Assembly (NCBI GenBank): GCA_002069765.1
Contig: MWBZ01000002.1
Coordinates: 1 to 64,000 of the forward strand
Source: a bacterium ADurb.Bin243
Lineage (GTDB): Bacteria; Muiribacteriota; UBA9980
Reading direction: 5' to 3'
Length of the DNA: 64,000 nucleotides
A program made the position numbers and the translations under genes. The notes beneath the pieces were generated by a model. It was not told where the DNA came from. It did no database searches and was given only the letters and a program-made list of their open reading frames with translations. Positions 6,751 through 15,647 of this stretch are shown here, piece by piece (positions within the stretch are counted from its first letter, which is position 1; every line of letters begins with the position of its first letter).

Positions 6751-8524
6751 AGACGAATTAATAACCGGAAAGGCATACGACGCAAAGCTGGTAAGGCGGC
6801 TTTTTTCTTTCGTGAAGCCTTATATGCGCTACATGATGCTGGCCGTGCTTTTCCTTTTTATAGTAACTTTCCTGGACCTGCTTCCGCCTTACATCACCAA
6901 AATAGCCATCGACGATTATATAGCCAAAAACCGCGCCGGAGAAATTTACAAGATAATATTCTTCTATCAGGCGGTCCTTATAACCCATTTTTTATTCCAG
7001 TTCCTGCACACATACACGATCAATCTTATGGCGCAGCACGCCATGTACGATCTTCGCACCGAACTTTTCACTCACATGCAGACGCTTTCCTTTTCTTTTT
7101 ACGATAAAAACCCCGTAGGACGGCTTATAACGCGCGTGGTGGGCGATATAGAAACATTGAACGACCTTCTCAGCGCGGGCTTCGTAACCATAGTCGGCGA
7201 CTTTTTCTCGCTCGGCGGCATCGCGCTGATGCTGTTATTTTTAGATCTTAAACTCGGCCTGATAACGCTTTCGATACTTCCGGTGCTGTGCCTTATCACT
7301 TTAATCTACCGCAGGTATGCCCGCGACGCGTACCGCCAGGCCCGCGTTAATCAGGCGGCGCTCAACGCCTACTTTCAGGAAAACGTCTCCGGGATGAGCG
7401 AAGTGCAGAATTTTACCCGCGAAGAAGCCAATTTTAATAAATTCGATTCCATAAACGCTAAAAACCGCGATACGTTCATAAAATCCATCAAGCAAAACGC
7501 CATGTTTTTCCCTTCTATCGAATTGATCAATGCCATGGCGATCGCCGCGGTAATCTACTTCGGCGGGATGGAAGTCATGAACGGCACCATAGGATTCGGC
7601 GTGCTGGTGGCCTTCACTCAGTATATAAACCGCTTTTTCAAACCCATCCGCGATATCGCTGAAAAATACAATATATTTCAGATGGCCATGGCCTCGTGCG
7701 AAAAGACCTTTTCGCTTCTCGACACTCCGCCGGCCATAGCCAACCCTCCGGCGCCTGTTTGCATAAAGGGATTCCGCGGCGATATAAAATTCGATAACGT
7801 ATATTTCGAATATAATGCTAACGACGAAATACTGCACGGCGTTTCGTTCGAAGTCAAAGCCGGCGAGTCCGTCGCCATAGTCGGAAGGACCGGTTCCGGC
7901 AAAACCACCATTATAAATCTTCTGGCGCGCTTTTACGACATAAAATCCGGCTCGATAACGGTTGACGGCGTGGATATAAAGACGATCGATCTCGGGTCGC
8001 TTCGTTCGCACATAGCCATCATGCAGCAGGACGTTTTTCTTTTTTCGGCCAGCGTGGATAAGAATATCCGGATGAACAACCCCGAGCTCACATACGAGCA
8101 GGTCAGGGCGGCCGCGCGCTACGTGAACGCCGAAAAATTCATCGAAAAGCTTCCGCAGAAATACAACCAGCCGGTCGGCGAACGCGGCGTGACGCTTTCG
8201 GTAGGCCAGCGCCAGCTGCTGGCACTGGCAAGGGCCATAGCGTTCAATCCGGGCATAATAATTATGGACGAGGCCACTTCGTCGGTGGACACCGAAACGG
8301 AATTTTTAATACGCGACGCCATGAAAAAAGTGCTCAAGGGGCGCACCTCCATAATTATTGCCCACAGGCTTTCCACCATTAAAAACGTAGACAGGATAAT
8401 AGTTCTGGATAAAGGCCGCGTTAAAGAAACGGGCAGCCATGAAGAGCTTTTGAAGATGCGCGGGATGTATTACAAGCTTTACGAGCTGCAGTACCGCGAA
8501 CAGGAAGAAAACGAAAAGGCCTAG
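6737..8524 (+). CDS. ABC exporter subunit, catalytic-site half (BmrD / TM288-like)
   Basis: The partner half-transporter (595 aa), with the same architecture of six helices then NBD. Walker A GRTGSGKT is at 383-390 and Walker B IIIMDEATSS carries the catalytic Glu512, but the signature is LSVGQ (487), lacking the usual second Ser-Gly. The defects are complementary: the degenerate site would use Walker A/B of the first subunit and the altered signature of this one, leaving one fully competent site. This is exactly the asymmetric arrangement known for heterodimeric exporters. GGTGG lies just before ATG, inside the end of the first gene. A 208-bp repeat follows the stop. Confidence 0.93.
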   Translation: MSQFKDELITGKAYDAKLVRRLFSFVKPYMRYMMLAVLFLFIVTFLDLLPPYITKIAIDDYIAKNRAGEIYKIIFFYQAVLITHFLFQFLHTYTINLMAQHAMYDLRTELFTHMQTLSFSFYDKNPVGRLITRVVGDIETLNDLLSAGFVTIVGDFFSLGGIALMLLFLDLKLGLITLSILPVLCLITLIYRRYARDAYRQARVNQAALNAYFQENVSGMSEVQNFTREEANFNKFDSINAKNRDTFIKSIKQNAMFFPSIELINAMAIAAVIYFGGMEVMNGTIGFGVLVAFTQYINRFFKPIRDIAEKYNIFQMAMASCEKTFSLLDTPPAIANPPAPVCIKGFRGDIKFDNVYFEYNANDEILHGVSFEVKAGESVAIVGRTGSGKTTIINLLARFYDIKSGSITVDGVDIKTIDLGSLRSHIAIMQQDVFLFSASVDKNIRMNNPELTYEQVRAAARYVNAEKFIEKLPQKYNQPVGERGVTLSVGQRQLLALARAIAFNPGIIIMDEATSSVDTETEFLIRDAMKKVLKGRTSIIIAHRLSTIKNVDRIIVLDKGRVKETGSHEELLKMRGMYYKLYELQYREQEENEKA

Positions 8525-8542
8525 TAGTAAAAAAATATTGGC

Positions 8543-8752
8543 TCTTATTCATTTCATGTGGGTAAGTTTATCAGTGAATAGTGTAGAGTGGATAGTGAAT
8601 AGTTAAGGCTGGGGCTCGCCCCGCGAGCTTTATATATAAAATATTAAAAAAAGACTTATCGAAATTTCCAAAAGTCCTTTAGTTCTCAACTTTCCACTTT
8701 GAATTCTTAACTTAAATTAAAATATTTTACCCATACGATATGAAAAAGAACC
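8543..8752 (+). repeat. Dispersed intergenic repeat, copy 1
   Basis: From TCTTATTCATTTCATGTGGG to GATATGAAAAAGAACC, this fills the gap between the convergent ABC and pseudouridine synthase genes. The whole length recurs in reverse orientation at 44985-45192 with about nine-tenths identity. It contains a hairpin GCTCG-CCCCG-CGAGC near 8616-8630 and direct-repeat-like tracts (GTGAATAGTG, GTGGATAGTGAATAG). No reading frame or terminal target duplication was found. Confidence 0.85.
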
Positions 8753-8753
8753 A

Positions 8754-9725
8754 TTATTTTATAGGGTATCGAGGGTCCATAAAATCGGCGGCCGAGCTCA
8801 GCTCGACCGTCTTTTTATTGTACGGATGAGTGAATTTCACATACGAAGAGTGCAGCAGAAACTCCCTGCCGATCGAGGGGCTTTTGCGAGAACCGTAAAG
8901 CGAGTCGCCGCAGAGCGGATGGCCGATATGCGAAAAATGCACTCTTATCTGATGCGTGCGCCCCGTTTCAAGGACGGCCTCTACGAGGCTGATTCCGCGC
9001 CGGGAGTCGGCGCATAATAATTTATAGCGGGTGACGGCGGGCTTTCCCGACGGGGAAACCCTGTATTTATTTGAAACGTGCCTGTCGCGGCCTATCGCTA
9101 AATTGATTTCGCCTTCGCGCTTTTTGAGCAGGCCGTCGATCGCCGCGGTGTATCGGCGTTCTATCCTGTTTTCGAACAGGGCGCGGTCAAGAATGGCGCA
9201 TGTGACGCTGTCTTTGGCGAAGACGATAAGCCCCGAGGTGCCTATGTCGAGGCGGTGAATGGGATATGCCCTGGCGGACCGTTCGGACGAAGCGTGAAAA
9301 TGAGCGTCGAGGGCCGCGCAGAGGTTATCGGCGTCCCCTTCGCGGTCGGGGTGTATTTTAATTCCCGCAGGTTTGTTCAATACGGCTATGAAATCGTCTT
9401 CGTATTCGAAAACGAGCCTGACGCTCCCGTGCGCCTTCGCGCTTTCGGCATCATTATAAATACCGGTATCGCGGCTTTCGAAAAAGCCTGCCAGAGATAT
9501 TTTGGGGGGAAGTGCTGATGCGGCTTCGGCCGGCCTTAAGCCGGACAGCCTTCGCGCTTTTTCGATTATTTTATCGGGCGCGCCGGCGAAAATGCTTTCT
9601 ATGAGTTCTTTAACGCCGCCCGCGAACCGCCCCTGCATCGAGGTTTCTATTACGAGATCGCCGCCTTCGCGTCTGGCGCTTATGCCTGTGTCGTTCGCGG
9701 CGTGGCCGCCGTATATTTTTTTCAT
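8754..9725 (-). CDS. RluA-family pseudouridine synthase
   Basis: A 323-residue protein converting specific uridines in structured RNA to pseudouridine. The catalytic motif HRLDIGTSG is present with Asp160, preceded by the family block VLNKPAGIKIHP and followed by GRTHQIRVHFSHIGHPLCGD. The first 100 residues are not a clear S4 domain and look divergent. Its start overlaps the recN stop (ATGA), so the two genes are coupled. Whether the target is 23S rRNA or tRNA cannot be told. Confidence 0.92.
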   Translation of the reverse strand: MKKIYGGHAANDTGISARREGGDLVIETSMQGRFAGGVKELIESIFAGAPDKIIEKARRLSGLRPAEAASALPPKISLAGFFESRDTGIYNDAESAKAHGSVRLVFEYEDDFIAVLNKPAGIKIHPDREGDADNLCAALDAHFHASSERSARAYPIHRLDIGTSGLIVFAKDSVTCAILDRALFENRIERRYTAAIDGLLKKREGEINLAIGRDRHVSNKYRVSPSGKPAVTRYKLLCADSRRGISLVEAVLETGRTHQIRVHFSHIGHPLCGDSLYGSRKSPSIGREFLLHSSYVKFTHPYNKKTVELSSAADFMDPRYPIK

Positions 9726-11419
9726 CGCTTGTTTTTGCCGATAAGCTCCCGGGCGTGTGAAACGCCTATTTCCGAATCGTTGCCGAGCATTCTCGCGATT
9801 TCGCTTTCGATTTGGTCTTCTGAAAGTTTTTCGAAGCTGATCCGCGTTTTTTCGCCGTTGACGATCTCTTTTTTTACCAGATAATGATGCGCCGCAAAAG
9901 AGGCGATTATGGGAGAGTGGGTGACGCAGATTACCTGCTTGGCGGATGCTATGGAACGGAGTTTTTCGCCGACCGCGTTCAGCGTGAAGCCGCCTATTCC
10001 GGTGTCTATTTCATCGAATATAACGGTCGGAACGCTCGAGTACGCGGATAAAATATTTTTGACCGCGAGCATTATACGCGACATTTCGCCGCCGGAAGCG
10101 ATCCTGGCTATGGGGCCGTAAGGAGTGCCGGGGTTCGTGCGTATATAAAATTCGACGGTTTCAAGGCCGTTCGGACCGGCTTTGGATTCGTCGAAATTTT
10201 CGATTTTATTTATATTCAGCCTGAAACTGGCGTTTTTCATGTCCAGCGTGGCGAGCTCTCCGTTTATGGCCGATTCGATTTTTTCCTTGTTGCGGTTTCT
10301 CGTTTCGGATATGCTTTCGGCGATAGCGAGGTAGCGGCGGTATCTTTCTTCTATCTTCGAGTTGATCGCCGCGTAATTTTCCTCGAAATTTTCGAGCTGG
10401 GCGAGCTTGCTTTTGCAGTCTTCGAGATATTCGTTGATCTCGCTTATAGTGGAGCCGTATTTTCGCTTGAGCTGCGAAATTGTTTGAAGGCGGCTTATTT
10501 TTTCGTTCAGTTCGTCTTCCGAATAATCCAGCCGGTCGGAAAGCCCGGCGACGGCGTCTGAAACGTCGTCCAGAAGATAATATGCGTCGTTGACGGCGGC
10601 CGCAGTCTGCTCGAAAGAATGATCGAATTGAGCTATTTTTGATAGGCAATTGCCCAGGCGGGAATAAGAAGCCGAAAGCGAGGGGATTTCGTCGGTTCCG
10701 TCGAGCAGCGAATGGATTTCATCTTTTATCTGCGCTATTTTTTCGGCGTTTTTCAAAAAATCTACGCGCTCGGCGAGCTCCTCGTCTTCGTTTTCATAAA
10801 GCGCCGCGCTTTGTATTTCGTTTACCTGAAAAGAATAAAGGTCCATCTGCTTTTCCCGTTCGTTTTCGGAGCGCCTGAGCTCTTCGCGCTCGCCGATGAG
10901 CCGCTTTAATTCGCGGCATTCGGCCATGAGAGAAACTTTGGCTTCGGCGAGCTCCGCGCCGCAGTAGCGGTCTGAAAGCTCGAATTGGGCCTTCGGCTCC
11001 AGCAGGAGCAGTTCGTCGTTCTGGCCGGATATTTCGATTACCGCCCTGCCTATTTTATTAAGAAGCGCCGCAGGGGCTTTAACGCCGTTGACGCTGTTTT
11101 TGGTTTTGGAATCGGCGGCGATGGAACGGGTTATTATTATTTCGTCGTCTTCCATTTCCACGGCGCCGTCTTCGAGTATAGGCCCCAGCGTTTCGCGCGC
11201 GGCCGGAGTTAACGCCAGGCAAACGCTTACCTGGGCGCTTTCGTTTTCTTTTTTTAATTTGACGAAGTCGGAATTCATTGCGAAAGCGAAAGCTATGGCC
11301 GAAATTACGAGCGACTTGCCGGCCCCGGTCTCGCCGGTGAAAACGTTGAAGCCGCCGCTCAGATCGAACTCTATGTTATCGGCTAAAGATATGTTTTTAA
11401 TGGAAACTTCGGTAATCAA
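9722..11419 (-). CDS. recN: DNA repair protein RecN
   Basis: An SMC-like ATPase that organises DNA ends in double-strand break repair. The 565-residue length is family-typical. Walker A FTGETGAGKS lies at about 28-37, a long coiled-coil region spans roughly 160-370, and the C-terminal signature IASGGEMSRIMLAVK and Walker B VIFDEIDTGIGG complete the ATPase head. The start codon is TTG at 11419, giving the canonical opening M-ITEVSIKN; AGGA lies rather far (11 bases) upstream. It overlaps the downstream rluA-type gene by four bases. Confidence 0.95.
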   Translation of the reverse strand: MITEVSIKNISLADNIEFDLSGGFNVFTGETGAGKSLVISAIAFAFAMNSDFVKLKKENESAQVSVCLALTPAARETLGPILEDGAVEMEDDEIIITRSIAADSKTKNSVNGVKAPAALLNKIGRAVIEISGQNDELLLLEPKAQFELSDRYCGAELAEAKVSLMAECRELKRLIGEREELRRSENEREKQMDLYSFQVNEIQSAALYENEDEELAERVDFLKNAEKIAQIKDEIHSLLDGTDEIPSLSASYSRLGNCLSKIAQFDHSFEQTAAAVNDAYYLLDDVSDAVAGLSDRLDYSEDELNEKISRLQTISQLKRKYGSTISEINEYLEDCKSKLAQLENFEENYAAINSKIEERYRRYLAIAESISETRNRNKEKIESAINGELATLDMKNASFRLNINKIENFDESKAGPNGLETVEFYIRTNPGTPYGPIARIASGGEMSRIMLAVKNILSAYSSVPTVIFDEIDTGIGGFTLNAVGEKLRSIASAKQVICVTHSPIIASFAAHHYLVKKEIVNGEKTRISFEKLSEDQIESEIARMLGNDSEIGVSHARELIGKNKR

Positions 11420-11482
11420 TTTTTTATCAGTCCTGTTCTGTTTTTATAATTGCTTGCATGGTTAAAACGCCGCCGCCGGCCT

Positions 11483-12652
11483 CTACTGCTGGGCTTTATC
11501 GTTGATGCGGGCGAAGACCGAATAGACGAGGTTGTTGTATAATTCGCGGCCGAGCCTTAGCGTTTCCGGGTCTTTCAGGGCGGCCGACGCCGATTCCAGA
11601 GTGTCCAGCAGAAGATATGCCCCGCGGTAAATTTGCGAAGGATCGAAATTGTGCAGAGACGCCCACCAGTTCTGGCACGAATAAAGGGCTTTGTCCATGA
11701 GCCCGCGGGAGCGCCCGTCGCCGCTGAGTATTACCGCTCTGAGCACGTGGTGGGTTAGCTGCCACTGGTTGTGGTGTATTGGATTGAATTTGCTCTGCCA
11801 GAGAGGATAAGGATCGTCGGAATAAAGGTCCTGCATCGAGGCGCTCCATGTGGAAGGCGGGACGAAGGCTTTTTTCATCGGGAATTTTTCGAATATTTCC
11901 GATATGGTGGCGAGCTTAATATTCGTTCTGGATTTCACCGCGTGCATGAGCGAATGTATGAATTTTTCGTGGTAATATTTATGGTGGTGGCCGAATGTTT
12001 CCGCGTCCATGGCGATTATCGTATAGCCGTCTTTTTCGCCTATTTCGGCGCTCATGGTTTCTTCTATCTTATCTAAGAATTCGCTTCCTTTCCACTGATG
12101 GAAAGATATGTCGTTGGACCATTTATTGCTTCGCAGAAAAACGCCGCAGCCTTCGGCTTCGGGTATGCTGGAATGCGGAATGGCGCTGTCGTAATAAGAG
12201 TACGGAAGGTCGTCGGTTATTATCCAGTCGTACCCTATTTTTTTTACGATTTTAGCTATGCGGGAACTGTAGCACATTTCCGGCGGGAATATTCCGCGCG
12301 GCTTATATTTATCGCCTAAGACCGCCCTGTTTCCGTCGAAATTGATTTTAAGCTGCCTTATGACCTCGCTTTCGGGGATGAGCGGAAATATGGGGTGGTA
12401 CGCCCCGGAATCCACGAATTCGAGGTTGCCCGAATTAAGGCCTGATTTGAGGTTTTCCAGCACGTCGTGGTGCGAGCGCTGAAGAAGTAGTTCGGTCAGC
12501 GAATAATTTATATTTACCGTAAACTTCGGCGATAGCGAACTCGTGAAAAGGTCCGTGAGCGGCCGGTAGCATTCTTCGGTTATTCTGTCTATTACGAAAC
12601 CGAGCTGGGTGGGCGGTTGATACAGGTGAAAAAGAAAGGAAAGATAATACAT
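11483..12652 (-). CDS. Glycoside hydrolase family 57 enzyme (amylase or glucanotransferase type)
   Basis: A 389-residue GH57 catalytic domain acting on alpha-glucans. Seen: the opening HLYQPP motif, GIFPPEM with the likely nucleophile Glu125, and AMDAETFGHHH with the likely acid Asp216. The accessory C-terminal domains of larger GH57 enzymes are absent. I chose ATG 12652 over GTG 12661 because GGAG lies eight bases before the ATG but abuts the GTG. With glgB at the other end of the window it suggests glycogen metabolism, but they are 50 kb apart. The exact reaction cannot be fixed. Confidence 0.85.
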   Translation of the reverse strand: MYYLSFLFHLYQPPTQLGFVIDRITEECYRPLTDLFTSSLSPKFTVNINYSLTELLLQRSHHDVLENLKSGLNSGNLEFVDSGAYHPIFPLIPESEVIRQLKINFDGNRAVLGDKYKPRGIFPPEMCYSSRIAKIVKKIGYDWIITDDLPYSYYDSAIPHSSIPEAEGCGVFLRSNKWSNDISFHQWKGSEFLDKIEETMSAEIGEKDGYTIIAMDAETFGHHHKYYHEKFIHSLMHAVKSRTNIKLATISEIFEKFPMKKAFVPPSTWSASMQDLYSDDPYPLWQSKFNPIHHNQWQLTHHVLRAVILSGDGRSRGLMDKALYSCQNWWASLHNFDPSQIYRGAYLLLDTLESASAALKDPETLRLGRELYNNLVYSVFARINDKAQQ

Positions 12653-12754
12653 AACGTTCACTCCATAATAATTATTGGATAATTAAATTTAACAAAAAAA
12701 GAGCTTAATGTCAATTAAAATCAACCGTTAAATCGAATCGCTTCCGAAACGCGC

Positions 12755-12778
12755 GCCGGCCTTTTGAACGCGGCCGGC
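12755..12778 (-). terminator. Candidate terminator after the HAD gene
   Basis: GCCGGCC / GGCCGGC stem with a ten-base loop, 12-35 bases downstream of the HAD hydrolase stop on the minus strand. The T-run is short, so this may be a pausing or stabilising hairpin. Confidence 0.4.
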
Positions 12779-12789
12779 ATTTAACGGCC

Positions 12790-13530
12790 TTATTCTCCGG
12801 CGTGAATCGCATCGGGGAGCTCGCCGGCGGTTTTTATAATATAATCGGGTTTTATGTGAGCGTAAGCTTCGGGCGCCGGCCGGGATTCGGGATTGATCCA
12901 GGCGGTCTTCATTCCTATTGAATGAGGCCCGAAAATATCGTTTTTAAAAGAATCGCCGACGTAAAGCGAGCGGGCCGGCTCCGCGCCGAGCAGCTCGAGC
13001 ATTCTGTAAAAAACCGAAGAATGGGGTTTTCTGAAACCCCAGTCGGCGGTGAAAAGCGAACGCTTGAAAAATTTAGCCATGCCTATTTCCTCTAAATCGC
13101 CGGCGAAGTACACTCCGGGTATCGTGGTGTTAGAAATCAGCCCCAGCGTGTAATTATGGCTTAGCTTTTCGAGCGCTTCAAGCGAATCCGGGTAAATTAT
13201 GAGGTTTTCTTTTAAAAGCCGGTGTACCAGGCTTATTATCCACAGTGAATAATCTTCGGCGACGCGGAGCCTTTCGAGCCCTTTTCTGACGCACCGGTAT
13301 AAATCGACTTCGCGCAGCGTGCGTTCGCTTTCGATGAAATTCAGGTCGTAATAAGGCGTTATTAGAAATTCTTCTATGTCTTTTTCGCGGAATGAATAAC
13401 CTTTAGAATTTAAAAATCCGGTTATTTTTTCAGTTCTTATGACGCGCATTTTTTCGGCCGGAACCGGGTCGTAATCGAGAAGGGTGCCGCCCATGTCGAA
13501 AATTATGAAGTCTATGTCGTTGTTTTTCAT
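12790..13530 (-). CDS. HAD-superfamily hydrolase
   Basis: A 246-residue haloacid dehalogenase-like phosphatase. Motif I is FDMGGTL, so the nucleophile Asp is present but the second Asp (general acid) of DxDGT is Gly, as in a subset of this superfamily. Motif II (LISNTT), the Lys of motif III (FRKPHSSVF) and motif IV (YVGDSFKNDI) are all recognisable, with a helical cap between motifs I and II. GGGAG lies eight bases before ATG. The substrate is unknown; the neighbouring importer genes are divergently transcribed. Confidence 0.88.
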   Translation of the reverse strand: MKNNDIDFIIFDMGGTLLDYDPVPAEKMRVIRTEKITGFLNSKGYSFREKDIEEFLITPYYDLNFIESERTLREVDLYRCVRKGLERLRVAEDYSLWIISLVHRLLKENLIIYPDSLEALEKLSHNYTLGLISNTTIPGVYFAGDLEEIGMAKFFKRSLFTADWGFRKPHSSVFYRMLELLGAEPARSLYVGDSFKNDIFGPHSIGMKTAWINPESRPAPEAYAHIKPDYIIKTAGELPDAIHAGE

Positions 13531-13660
13531 ATCGTTCTCCCGTCGTCTTGCGACGCGTAAGTTAACCGGCGGATAATATACCGGAGGTTTTTACGTGGAA
13601 ATTATATCAAAATATGATAATAAAAACAAGTTTTATTATATATTTTACGATGTAATTTAG

Positions 13661-13689
13661 TTGACATTAGCCGGGCGCTATGGTAAAAT
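13661..13689 (+). promoter_or_regulatory. Promoter of the Mo/W-type importer operon
   Basis: TTGACA 13661-13666, 17-base spacer, TAAAAT 13684-13689. The leader to ATG 13762 is about 65 bases and contains the perfect 12-base palindrome CGCCTTAAGGCG at 13721-13732, a possible hairpin or operator. Confidence 0.75.
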
Positions 13690-13761
13690 CCTGATATATT
13701 GACGAGCGTATATCATGCCCCGCCTTAAGGCGTTTCACAAGACGATCAAGTTATCTCGATT

Positions 13762-14535
13762 ATGCGATTTAAAAAAATAGCGGTACTGGCCGCGTTTTCA
13801 TTATTTATATTTTATTTCATCCTTCTGGCTTCGCTTTTTACGATAGTCGAACCGGCCAAACTGTCGGCTATTTTAAAGAGCGAAAGGTTTTACTATTCGA
13901 TCAAAATAAGTTTTATTACCGCATTCGTCACTACGGCGCTTTCGGTCGCAATCGCCGTGCCTGCGGCTTACGCGCTTTCGAGGTCCGATTTTCGCTTCAA
14001 GCCGGCCGTCGATCTTTTTCTCGAGCTTCCGCTGATCATATCGCCCATCGCTCTCGGCGCCTTGCTGCTTTTATTTTTTAATACCGGCGCCGGGCTTTTT
14101 ATTCAAAACAATCTTTGCGGTTTCGTCTATGAAATTCCCGGAATAATAATAGCCCAGTTCGTAACCAGCGCCGGCGTGGCCACCAGGCTTATAAAAGCCG
14201 CCATAGACGAAATACCGCCCCGTTACGAATTCGTCGCGCGCACTCTCGGCGCAGGGGAATTCAAGTCATTTTATACCATCACGCTTCCGCTCGCCAAAAA
14301 CAGCATTATAGCCGCCGCCGTCCTTACGTTCGCAAAGTGCGTGGGAGAATTCGGCGCCACGGTGACTCTCGCCGGGGCGATGCCCATGAAAACGGAAACG
14401 CTTCCCATAGCGATTTACCTCAGGCTTTCAAACGCCGATATAGAAGGCGCCGCGGTTTTTATTCTTACCCTGCTGGCGCTAGGATTCACGGTCACCTTGA
14501 TTACGAGAATGTTTTTGAAGGTGCGCCATGGTTAA
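13762..14535 (+). CDS. Molybdate/tungstate-type ABC transporter permease
   Basis: A 257-residue inner-membrane permease of the ModB/WtpB/TupB type, with about five or six helices and the family coupling motif GEFGATVTLAGAMP followed by TETLPIAIYL. It overlaps the ATPase gene by eight bases. No substrate-binding protein (ModA, WtpA or TupA) is adjacent on either side, which is unusual because the three genes normally travel together. A role in oxyanion uptake is inferred from family resemblance; sulfate cannot be excluded. No Shine-Dalgarno is obvious. Confidence 0.85.
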   Translation: MRFKKIAVLAAFSLFIFYFILLASLFTIVEPAKLSAILKSERFYYSIKISFITAFVTTALSVAIAVPAAYALSRSDFRFKPAVDLFLELPLIISPIALGALLLLFFNTGAGLFIQNNLCGFVYEIPGIIIAQFVTSAGVATRLIKAAIDEIPPRYEFVARTLGAGEFKSFYTITLPLAKNSIIAAAVLTFAKCVGEFGATVTLAGAMPMKTETLPIAIYLRLSNADIEGAAVFILTLLALGFTVTLITRMFLKVRHG

Positions 14536-15610
14536 GATCGAAAATCTCTGCCTGGACATGGGCGCTTTCAAGTTAAACGGCGTTAATCTGGAAATCGCCA
14601 GAGGCGCGTGCCACGCTATAGTAGGCCCTACCGGCTCCGGAAAGACCCTTTTGCTCGAAACTATCATCGGCATTCAAAAAATAAAAAGCGGGCGCGTCGT
14701 TATAGGCGGTAAAGACGTAACCGCTCTTTCGCCGTCGCTGAGGAATATTTCATACGTTCCCCAGGACATCTGCCTTTTTCCTCACATGAAGGTTATCGAT
14801 AACATAATGTACGGCGTAAAAGTTAGAAAAATCGATCCGGCTCCCCTCAAGCCTTTCATAGACGAGCTTATAGAATTTTTAAATATTTCGGCCATACTCG
14901 AGCGCTATCCGGCCGGGCTCAGCGGGGGCGAAAAGCAGAGGGCGGCCATAGTAAGGGCTCTGGCGGCGCGCCCCGACCTGATGATACTGGACGAACCGTT
15001 TTCAGCCATAGACAGCGCTTTGCGCGAGGACGCCCGGCGCCTGTTAAAGGAACTCAGCGCGAGCCACGCCATAACTTCGCTCATAGTCACCCACGATATC
15101 GACGAAGCGTATTTTCTCGCCGACGAAATCTCGGTTCTGATATCGGGTTCCATAGTGCAGAGCGGCGAGCGCGACGACATATATAACTATCCTAAAAACC
15201 ACGCGGCCGCGGAATTTCTCGGCGTCAGAAATATTTACGACGCGCTGGTCGTTAAAGTGTTTGAAAAATCCATCGAAGCGGCGTTAGATTCCGGCCGCAG
15301 CATAAATATCACCTGCGGATGCGCCCGGAGCAAATTCGCCGCAGGGCAGAAAATTAAATGCGCGGTGCGTTCCGAAGCCGTTTACATTCTCAAGGAAGGA
15401 ACTGATTTTTTCGATAAAATCAACTGCTTCGACGCCTCGATTCAAAAGATTTATACGCGCGGAAAGATGCACACCGTAATATGCGCGCTGGCCGGCGGCA
15501 TTAAAATCGAAATCGATATCCATGACGCCGCGTTTAACAAATTAAAGCTGGCGCTGGAAAAAAAGATAAAAATAAGCATAAATCCCGATAATATTTTTAT
15601 GGTAAATTGA
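14528..15610 (+). CDS. Molybdate/tungstate-type ABC transporter ATPase
   Basis: A 360-residue ATPase with Walker A GPTGSGKT (about 36-43), signature LSGGEKQR, and Walker B LMILDEPFSAID, followed by the switch His in IVTHDIDEA. The C-terminal 120 residues form the regulatory TOBE-like region typical of ModC/WtpC/CysA-type subunits. It is coupled to the permease by an overlap. The importer would need a binding protein from elsewhere in the genome. Confidence 0.9.
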   Translation: MVKIENLCLDMGAFKLNGVNLEIARGACHAIVGPTGSGKTLLLETIIGIQKIKSGRVVIGGKDVTALSPSLRNISYVPQDICLFPHMKVIDNIMYGVKVRKIDPAPLKPFIDELIEFLNISAILERYPAGLSGGEKQRAAIVRALAARPDLMILDEPFSAIDSALREDARRLLKELSASHAITSLIVTHDIDEAYFLADEISVLISGSIVQSGERDDIYNYPKNHAAAEFLGVRNIYDALVVKVFEKSIEAALDSGRSINITCGCARSKFAAGQKIKCAVRSEAVYILKEGTDFFDKINCFDASIQKIYTRGKMHTVICALAGGIKIEIDIHDAAFNKLKLALEKKIKISINPDNIFMVN

Positions 15611-15647
15611 TTATTATATAAAAGCTGCGGCTATGGAGATGATCTGA

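Noticed and set aside
12790-13530. HAD protein as catalytically dead because motif I is DMGGT
   Set aside because: The nucleophile Asp and motifs II-IV are intact, and the DxGGT variant is common in the superfamily.
13715-13780. 21-codon frame (MPRLKAFHK...) in the importer leader as a leader peptide
   Set aside because: No ribosome-binding site and no repeated regulatory codons. The palindrome inside it explains the sequence as well.
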